Below are positions 34,901 to 42,300 of a stretch of 64,000 bases of DNA, one piece after another. Every line of letters begins with the position of its first letter. Positions within the stretch are counted from its first letter, which is position 1. The position numbers and the translations under genes are program-made. This DNA comes from Streptomyces lacrimifluminis (lineage in GTDB: Bacteria > Actinomycetota > Actinomycetes > Streptomycetales > Streptomycetaceae): contig NZ_BMMU01000017.1 in assembly GCF_014646095.1 (NCBI RefSeq), positions 1 through 64,000 of the forward strand. The letters run 5' to 3'. The notes under the pieces are model-generated. The model made no database searches. It was given only the letters and a program-made list of their open reading frames with translations, and was not told the DNA's origin.

Positions 34901-37900
34901 ACGGGGTCATCAAGGGTGTCGGCAGCTCCAGCGACGGGCGTTCGCTCGGGCTGACGGCTCCCCGGCCCGAGGGGCAACGGGCCGCGCTGCAACGGGCGTA
35001 CCGCAACGCCGGGGTGTCGCCCGCCGAGGTCGGGCTCGTCGAGGCGCACGGCACCGGGACCGTGGTCGGTGACCGCACCGAACTCGCCATCCTGAGCGAG
35101 GTGTTCAGCGAGGCGGGTGCCAAGTCGGGTGCCGTCACCCTCGGTTCGGTCAAGTCGCAGATCGGGCACACCAAGTGCGCCGCCGGACTCGCCGGGCTCA
35201 TCAAGACCGTGCTCGCCCTGCACACCGGCGTCAAACCGCCCACCCTGCACGTCAGCAAGCCCAACTCCGCCTGGGAGGCGGGCAGCAGCCCGTTCGTGTT
35301 CCACGGACAGGCGCGGCCCTGGGCGGCCCCGGCACGCGAACGGTTCGCGGGGCTCAGCGCGTTCGGCTTCGGCGGCACCAACTTCCATGTGGTGCTGGAG
35401 GCCCACGCCGACTCCGCCCCGCCCGCGCACGGGCTCGACGCCTGGCCCGCCGAACTGTTCACGTTCCGGGCGGCCGACCCGGCGGGGGCCCGGCGGGCCA
35501 TCGAGGACGTGCTGAAGGCGGCGCGGGACGAGCAGCCCTGGCGGCTGCGCGATCTCGCGCTCGCCGCCGCGCGCCGCTCCGACGCCCGCCACGAACCCGT
35601 GCAGGTGGCGGTCGTGGCGACGGACACGGCAGGGCTCGTCGGGCAGTTGCGTCGGGCACTGGCGGGGGAGCACGATCCGCGCGCCGGCGTCCACCTCGCA
35701 CAGAACCAGCAGGAGACCTCGGGCCAGGTCGCTTTCCTCTTCCCCGGGCAGGGCAGCCAGCGGACCGGGATGCTCGCCGACGTGTTCGTCGCCCTTCCCG
35801 AACTCCAGTACTACCTGGAACTCGGCGGCGACCACGCCGACCTCCTCTACCCGCCCACCGCCTTCGACGACACCACCCGTGAGCGCCAGCACACCGCGCT
35901 CACCGACACCCGCGTCGCCCAGCCGGCCCTGGGCATCGCCGGCCTCGCCGCGCACGCCCTCCTCACCACGGCAGGCGTACGCCCCGACATGGCCGCCGGA
36001 CACAGCTACGGCGAACTCGTCGCCCTCAGCGCGGCCGGCGCCCTCGACCCGGAGACCCTCCTCACGCTGAGTGCCGAACGCGCCGCCGCGATCCTCTCGG
36101 CCGCGGGCAAGGCGGGCGGCGACGACCCGGGCACCATGGCGGCGGTCTCGGCGGGCGCAGAGGACGTCACGGCCGCCCTGCGTGCCGCGGGCGCACCCGC
36201 CTCCGTCGTCGTCGCCAACCACAACTCGCCCAAGCAGACGGTGATTTCGGGCCCCACCGAAGCCGTCGACGAGGCAGTACGGCTGCTGCGTGGCGCCGGG
36301 CTCGGCGCGAAGCGCATCCCCGTCGCCTGCGCCTTCCACAGCCCGCTGGTCGCCGGGGCCGGGGAACGATTCGCGACTGCGCTGGCCCAACAACCCATCC
36401 ACACACCCGAGTTCACGGTGTGGTCCAACCGGACGGCCACCCCGTACGGTGCCGACGCCGACGCGGTGCGTGCCGAACTCGCCGCCCAGATCGGCGCCCC
36501 GGTCGGCTTCGTCGCCCAGATCGAGGCCATGTACGAGGCGGGCGCCCGCATCTTCGTCGAGGCCGGGCCCGGTTCCGTACTGACCCGGCTGGTCGGCCAG
36601 ATCCTCGGCGACCGCCCGCATCGCACGGTCGCCTGTGAACCGCGGCCCGACAGCGGACTGCGCGGCTGGCTCGACGCGCTGGCCCAACTGGCCGTCGCGG
36701 GGCTGCCGGTGCGCACCGGATGGCTGTTCCACGGGCGCGACGCCGTCGACGCGACCCGGACCAAGGCACCGAAGCGGCCCGGCTGGACGGTCGACGGCCA
36801 TCTGGTCCGCACCGCCGCCGGCGACCTCCTCCCCGGTGCTCTCGCACCGGCCCGACGCGTAGTGGAGACAACGACAGTGACCGCGAATCACCAGGACGGC
36901 ACCCCGGCCGGTGGCAGGGACGCGCTGATCTCCGAGTTCCTGCGCGCCAGCCGCGAGATGGTCGCCGCCCAACGGGACGTACTCCTTACGTACTTCGGCG
37001 CGGCACCGGGGCAGTGGACGCCCGTGCCGGCGGCCCCGGAGCCGCTGCGGGTGGCTCAGGCCCAGGTTCAGCAGGCGGTGCCCGCGCCCACGTATCCGCC
37101 CGCGCTCTATGCCGTGCCCGCGCCCGCTCCCGTTCCCGTCGCTGTGGGGTTCACGGAGGCGGATGTGTTGGGGGTGGTGTTGGGGATCATCAGTGAGCGG
37201 ACCGGGTATCCGGTGGACATGATCGAGCCGGATCTTGATCTGGAAGCTGACTTGAGCATTGACTCGATCAAGCGGGCTGAGATCGCTGGTGAGTTGGCAC
37301 AGCGGTTGGGTGTCGGGGGTGGTGGTGACCTCGTGGTGCTCGGTGATGCCGAGTTGGAGGATCTCGCCAAGGCCCGCACTGCGGCTTCCGTGACGGCGTG
37401 GCTGGCGGCGCGGCTCACGACGGCCGTGTCCCAGCCCGCGCCTGCTCCCGTTCCCGTCGCTGTGGGGTTCACGGAGGCGGATGTGTTGGGGGTGGTGTTG
37501 GAGATCATCAGTGAGCGGACCGGGTATCCGGTGGACATGATCGAGCCGGATCTTGATCTGGAGGCCGATCTGAGCATCGATTCGATCAAGCGGGCTGAGA
37601 TCGCTGGTGAGTTGGCGCAGCGGTTGGGTGTCGGGGGTGGTGGTGACCTCGTGGTGCTCGGTGATGCCGAGTTGGAGGATCTCGCCAAGGCCCGCACTGC
37701 GGCTTCCGTGACGGCGTGGCTGGCGGCGCGGCTCACCGGCCCGGGCGAAGTCGAGGAGCAGGGGGCGCCACCGCAGCCTCTCCGGCCGGAGGCGGCCGAG
37801 GCGTCCCCGGAGATCACCGGGGAGGCGCCGAAGCGCTTCCAGCTGCGGCCCGTGCTGCTGGAGCAGCAGGACCGGAACGGGACCCCGAACGGGACCGGGC

Positions 37901-39348
37901 CCGCGAGCGTCGACCCCGCCGCCGTACTGGCCGGAAAGCGGTTCGCGCTCCTCGGTGACGACGACGGCGGCGCGGTGGCCCGGGAGGTCGTCGCGCGGCT
38001 CGCCGGGCACGGCGCCGAAGCAGTCGTCCTGGGCCCCGAGCATTTGCTGACCGGGGCGGACGGGCCGGTGGACGGGGTGCTGTTCCTCGACCCGCTGGCC
38101 TCGTCCCGGCCGCCGGTGCTGCCCGACGCGTTCCCCGTGCTCAAAGCGGCCCTGGGGCTCGGCCCACGCTGGCTGTTCGCCGTACGGGCGGCCACGGAAG
38201 GCGGCCCGGACGGCGCCGAGTTGAGGTCGGCCGGCCTGCACGGGCTCTTCCGCACGGTCGCCCGGGAGTACCCGGAGATGGACGCGCGGATCATCGACCT
38301 CGCCGACGACGACACGGGGGCCGCCGCTGTCGCCGACGCACTGCTCGGGGAGTTGCTCGCCTCCGACCGCACCCCGGTCGTCCTGCGAACGGCCGCCGGA
38401 CGCCACGGACTTGAGCTGGTCGAGACCCCGCTGGGCGCACTCGGTACCACCGGAGCCGGGCCGGCCGGGGACGGAGCCGCAGAGGCCGCCGCCCTCGGAC
38501 TGGACCGGGACAGCGTGGTGCTGCTGGTCGGCGGGGCGCGGGGCATCACCGCGAAGTTCGCCGCCGCGCTGGCGTCCGCCTCCCGCTGCCGGATCGAACT
38601 GCTCGGCCGGACACCCGCACCGGAGGGCCCGGAGGACGCGGCCACGACAGCCGCCCGTACCCGGACCGAACTGCGTGCCGCCCTCGCCGCCCGGGGCGGA
38701 CTGACCCCCGCCGAGATCAGCCGGGAGACCGAACTCCTGCTCGCCCAACGGGAGATCACCGCCACCCTCGACGAACTGAAGGCCCTCGGCAGCCCGGCCC
38801 GCTACCACTCCGTCGACTTCAGGGAACAGGACGCGGCACTCCAGGCCGTGAAGGAGATCCACGCCGAACACGGCCGCCTCGACGGTGTCGTCTACGCGGC
38901 CGGGGTGATCGAGGACCGGCTCATCGCGGAGAAGACCCCCGAGTCCTTCCAGCGCGTCTACGGGACGAAGACGGCCGGTGCCGAAACGCTGCTCGCGGCG
39001 CTGGAGCAGCTCCCCAACAGCCCCGCCTTCGCCATCCTGTTCGGCAGTATCTCGGCCGTCCTCGGCAACCGGGGCCAGGTCGACTACGCCGCCGCCAACG
39101 ACGCCCTCCAGAGCCTCGGCGCCGCCTGGGCGTCCCGTACCGGGCAGCGGGCCCTGACCGTGCACTGGGGACCGTGGGCACCGACCGGCGGTCACACCGG
39201 CATGGTGACCCCCGAACTCGGGCGCGAGTACGCCCGGCGCGGAGTCAGGCTCATCGATCCCGAGGAGGGCACGGCCGCACTGCTCCGCGAACTGGCCTGG
39301 GGCGAGGAGTCGGCGGGCGCCGTGGTCTACACCTCGTCGGGCTGGTAA
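31981..39348 (+). CDS. Pfa-like iterative synthase 1: NPD-NPD-KS-AT-ACP-ACP-KR
   Basis: Giant enzyme of 2455 residues. Order: two FMN-binding 2-nitropropane-dioxygenase/PfaD-type TIM barrels (~8-290 and ~320-690) that would act as trans-like enoyl reductases; ketosynthase (~700-1160, Cys888 in DAACASSL, His in VEAHGTGT and GHTKCAAG); acyltransferase (~1248-1590, Ser1342 in GHSYGE); two near-identical ACPs (~1720-1925, Ser1762 and Ser1868 in LSIDSIKR); ketoreductase (~1985-2420, GGARGIT, then Ser/Tyr in FGSISAVLGNRGQVDYAAAN). The second barrel has His467 in SECGGHVG, but the first has Arg143 at that place. ATG 31981 follows GGAG. KS and ACPs resemble PfaA, the barrels PfaD. Product length and shape are unknown. 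Confidence 0.9.
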   Translation: MTSAVRAVDMIIGVTPFGEPDARLAAAVSRAGGMGVLDLGLGDRRARDALARIRRVAASSAPGFRYGVRIGSHCRLTPADLVGDGGPDTVILAPDAADAFRPIAEVAARHRVLVEVTDLVEALAAVRAGAHGLIARGSDGGGRIGDLSTFVLLQRLLAEPAIDLPVWARGGIGPRTAAAAVAGGAAGVVLDSQLALLAESSLPEATAAALRSMDGSETVVVAGHRVLHRRGPDAPSVPAGDPAAVAEMLGAQDPRTQLLPVGQDGFLAARFAARWGDTARTVRALTDAVRDVVRDVVQEGVRGDVRDASRGDGPVRALRAGSPMSRALGTQLPLAQGPMTRVSDQAGFAAAVAGGGALPFVALALASGEQTRTLLAETREAVGDDRPWGVGVLGFAPEELRNAQLEAVRELRPTHAVIAGGRPAQAEALERAGISTFLHVPSPGLLKQFLEAGARRFVFEGSECGGHVGPRGSFPLWEAQLAVIDDYLAGATDSDAERIEVFFAGGVHDERSAAMVAALAAPLTARGASVGVLMGTAYLFTEEAVDCGAVQPLFQRQVVDATSTALLETAPGHATRCVPSPFSDNYRDFESELRASGVPERQIWERLERLNVGRLRIASKGIERDAEGELATVNEQRQLTEGMFMAGEVVVLRSATTTIDALHHSVADGAADFLTDRAAQLRERLGVHPPEEAAAPAPLDVAVVGMACMFPDAPDLASFWANVLGGHDAVGEVPADRWDPAVHYSQEAGDGGVTPSKWGGFLPRIPFDPLSYGIPPTSLGSIEPVQLLALEAARRALTHAGYGDRGREFDRSRTSVVFGAEAGSDLSNAGTLRAVLPSYYGKVPDGLADQLPRLTEDSFPGMLANVISGRIANRLDLGGANYTVDAACASSLAAVDVACKELVGGTSDVVLCGGADLHNGINDYVLFSSVHALSPTGRSRAFDSSADGIALGEGVACVVLKRLADAERDGDRIYGVIKGVGSSSDGRSLGLTAPRPEGQRAALQRAYRNAGVSPAEVGLVEAHGTGTVVGDRTELAILSEVFSEAGAKSGAVTLGSVKSQIGHTKCAAGLAGLIKTVLALHTGVKPPTLHVSKPNSAWEAGSSPFVFHGQARPWAAPARERFAGLSAFGFGGTNFHVVLEAHADSAPPAHGLDAWPAELFTFRAADPAGARRAIEDVLKAARDEQPWRLRDLALAAARRSDARHEPVQVAVVATDTAGLVGQLRRALAGEHDPRAGVHLAQNQQETSGQVAFLFPGQGSQRTGMLADVFVALPELQYYLELGGDHADLLYPPTAFDDTTRERQHTALTDTRVAQPALGIAGLAAHALLTTAGVRPDMAAGHSYGELVALSAAGALDPETLLTLSAERAAAILSAAGKAGGDDPGTMAAVSAGAEDVTAALRAAGAPASVVVANHNSPKQTVISGPTEAVDEAVRLLRGAGLGAKRIPVACAFHSPLVAGAGERFATALAQQPIHTPEFTVWSNRTATPYGADADAVRAELAAQIGAPVGFVAQIEAMYEAGARIFVEAGPGSVLTRLVGQILGDRPHRTVACEPRPDSGLRGWLDALAQLAVAGLPVRTGWLFHGRDAVDATRTKAPKRPGWTVDGHLVRTAAGDLLPGALAPARRVVETTTVTANHQDGTPAGGRDALISEFLRASREMVAAQRDVLLTYFGAAPGQWTPVPAAPEPLRVAQAQVQQAVPAPTYPPALYAVPAPAPVPVAVGFTEADVLGVVLGIISERTGYPVDMIEPDLDLEADLSIDSIKRAEIAGELAQRLGVGGGGDLVVLGDAELEDLAKARTAASVTAWLAARLTTAVSQPAPAPVPVAVGFTEADVLGVVLEIISERTGYPVDMIEPDLDLEADLSIDSIKRAEIAGELAQRLGVGGGGDLVVLGDAELEDLAKARTAASVTAWLAARLTGPGEVEEQGAPPQPLRPEAAEASPEITGEAPKRFQLRPVLLEQQDRNGTPNGTGPASVDPAAVLAGKRFALLGDDDGGAVAREVVARLAGHGAEAVVLGPEHLLTGADGPVDGVLFLDPLASSRPPVLPDAFPVLKAALGLGPRWLFAVRAATEGGPDGAELRSAGLHGLFRTVAREYPEMDARIIDLADDDTGAAAVADALLGELLASDRTPVVLRTAAGRHGLELVETPLGALGTTGAGPAGDGAAEAAALGLDRDSVVLLVGGARGITAKFAAALASASRCRIELLGRTPAPEGPEDAATTAARTRTELRAALAARGGLTPAEISRETELLLAQREITATLDELKALGSPARYHSVDFREQDAALQAVKEIHAEHGRLDGVVYAAGVIEDRLIAEKTPESFQRVYGTKTAGAETLLAALEQLPNSPAFAILFGSISAVLGNRGQVDYAAANDALQSLGAAWASRTGQRALTVHWGPWAPTGGHTGMVTPELGREYARRGVRLIDPEEGTAALLRELAWGEESAGAVVYTSSGW
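37121..37736 (+). repeat. Near-identical tandem ACP-coding repeat (period 318 bp)
   Basis: Two ~297-base copies, about 37121-37418 and 37439-37736, encode the tandem acyl-carrier domains and the Pro-Val linker before each. They differ at only a handful of positions (for example GGGATC versus GAGATC early in the domain). Such identity, including synonymous sites, points to recent duplication or gene conversion. The region also has lower third-position GC than the rest of the gene (several TTG, GAT and GCT codons). Confidence 0.9.
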
Positions 39349-39353
39349 CGGAC

Positions 39354-42300
39354 ATGACGGATCGTCACACACGGTCAGCGGACGGCACGTCGACGCCTGT
39401 GGCCATCGTGGGCATGTCGGTGCTGCTGCCCGGCGCCGCCGACCTCGACTCCTACTGGCGGAACCTGCTGGCCGGCACGGACGCCATCACCGAGGTACCG
39501 GACGGGCGTTGGGACGCGGACGCCTACTACCGGCCGGACTCCGCCGGTGGCCGCGCTGTCGCCGACCAGGTGTACTGCCGGCGCGGTGGGTTCGTGGACG
39601 GGCTGGCGGAGGTGGAGGTGACCCGGTTCGGGATCATGCCGAACTCCGTGTCCGGCACCGAGCCCGACCAGCTCATCGCCCTCAACGTGGCCGCCGCCGC
39701 CCTCGCCGACGCGGGCGGCGACGACCACCTCCCCGACCGGCACCGCATCGGCGTGGTCCTCGGCCGGGGCGGCTACCTCACCCCCGGACTGGTCCGGCTC
39801 GACCAGCGGGTCCGCACGGCAAGTCAACTCGTCCGCACGCTGGGCGAGTTGCTGCCAGACCTGGACTCCGCCCAACTCGCCCGTGTCCGTGAGGCGTTCA
39901 CGGACCGGCTCGGCCCCGACAGCCCCGAGTCGGCGATCGGACTCGTGCCCAACCTCGCCGCCTCCCGGGTCGCCAACCGCCTCGACCTGCGCGGACCCGC
40001 GTACACAGTGGACGCGGCGTGCGCCTCCTCGCTGGTGGCCGTGGACCAGGCGGTGAACGAACTGGCGTCCGGGCGCTGTGACGTGATGCTGGCCGGGGGA
40101 GTCCACCACTGTCACGACATCACCCTGTGGAGCGTCTTCTCGCAACTCCGCGCCCTCTCGCCCAGCCAGCGCATCCGCCCCTTCCACCGGGGCGCCGACG
40201 GCATTCTGATCGGTGAGGGCACCGGCGTGGTCGTCCTCAAGCGCCTCGCGGACGCCGAGCGCGACGGCGACAGGATCTACGCCGTCATCCGGGGCACCGG
40301 CGTCGCCAGCGACGGCCGGGCCGCCGGGCTCGTCAACCCCGACCCCGGCGGCCAGACCCACGCCGTACGCCAGGCCTGGCGGGCCGCCGGACTCGACCCC
40401 GCCCAGCCCGGTTCGGTCGGCCTCCTGGAGGCCCACGGCACGGCGACCCCCGCCGGTGACGCAGCCGAACTGGCCACACTGGCCGAGGTGTTCGGGCCCC
40501 CGGAGAGCGAAGGCGCGGGCGGCGGTGGGCCGGCGGTGATCGGCTCCGTGAAGTCGATGATCGGGCACACCATGCCCGCCGCCGGGGTCGCGGGCCTGGT
40601 CAAGGCCGCCCTCGCCGTCCACCACGGCATGCTCCTGCCCACCCTCCACTGTGACGACCCGAACCCGGCCCTCCTGGCCACGCGTTTCCGCCCACTGGAC
40701 AGGGCGGCGCCCTGGGAGACGACAGCCGAACAGCCGGTACGCCGGGCGGCGGTCAACGCCTTCGGGTTCGGCGGGATCAACGCCCATGTGGTGCTGGAGG
40801 AGGCGCCCGGCGCGCGTAAGCGAAAGACGGCTTCCCCCGGACCGACGGTCACCGTCATCGAGTCCGAACGCGTCCTCCTGCTCGCCGCCGACACCCCCGA
40901 CGGCCTCGCCGCCCTCCTCGACGCGGACGACACGGCAGTACTCGCCACCGGTCTCGACGCCACCCGCACACATCCGCAGGCCGGGCCCACCCGCCTCGGC
41001 ATCGTCGACCCGACCGCGAAGCGGCTCAAGCTGGCCCGCCGTGCGGTCGCCAAGGGGCTGACGTGGCAGGGCCGTAGCGACGTATGGTTCCGGCCGGATC
41101 CGCTACGGGCGGACACGGAAGGCGAGTTGGGTGGTCTGGCCTTCGTCTTCCCGGGCCTCGAAGGTGACTTCGAGCCCCGCGTCGACGACATCGCCGCCCA
41201 CTTCGGTCTGGACGGTGTGCTCCCGACCGGCGAACGGGCCGAGGTCGGGGACGTGGGCCGGCACGGGTTCGGAGTCGTCGGGGTCGGGCTGCTGCTCGAC
41301 CGGGCGCTGCGCCGCATGGGCGTCGTGCCCGACGCGGTGGCCGGGCACAGCGTCGGCGAGTGGACGGCGATGACGGCCGCAGGGCTGTACGACGGCGACG
41401 AGGTCGGCGCCTTCATGGCGACCTTCGACCCCGACACGGTGACTGTGCCGGGGCTGGCGTTCGGGGCGCTCGGCGCGCCCGCCGAACGGGTCCTCGCGGC
41501 GCTCTCCGAGGAGGGCTGGACGGACGCCGGAATCGTGCTCTCGCACGACAACGCGCCGAGCCAGTCGATGGTGTGCGGCCCGGACGCGGCGGTCGAGGAG
41601 TTCGTCCGGGCGTTCCGTGCCCGGGGTGTGCTCAGCCAGGTGCTGCCCTTCCAATCCGGTTTCCACACACCGATGCTGGCGCCCTATCTGGCCCCGATCA
41701 AGCAGGCCGCGAGCCGCTTCCGGCTCCAGTCGCCGACGGTTCCGGTCTGGTCGGGGACCACGGCGGCACCCTTCCCGGCGGCCGAATCGGCGGTGCGTGA
41801 GCTGTTCGTACGGCATCTGCTGGAACCGGTTCGCTTCCGGCAGATGGTCGAGGCGATGTACGCGGCCGGACACCGGACCTTCGTCCAGGTCGGCACCGGC
41901 CAGCTCGGCTCCCTCATCGGCGACACGTTGTCCGGGCGCGATCATCTGGTCGTCGCCGCCAACTCCCCGCACCGCGACGGGCTTGCACAACTCCGGCGGG
42001 TGGCAACGGCGTTGTGGGTATCGGGGAGGGCAACGGTCCCGGCGCTCACGGTCCCCACCACCACTGACGCCACCGCCAACTCCGCGACCCACACTGCCGG
42101 CTTCTCCGACCGCTCCATGGAACCGGCCCGCGCCGGGAGCCTCGTGTCGATGCCGGCACACTCCGCCACCAGCGACGCCACCGGGAACTCCGTTCCTCAG
42201 GCTGCGGCTTCCGGCGAGTGGTCCGCGGCTTCGGCCCGCGCGGGGGGTCTGGTGTCCGCGCTGCCGGGTGCCGCCGCCGGGGGCGCCACTGGGAACTCCG

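Noticed and set aside
32905..39372. A 2155-codon open frame on the minus strand opposite PKS1
   Set aside because: It is an antisense shadow, typical of high-GC genes where stop codons are rare. It has no domains and runs through known domain-coding sequence on the other strand.
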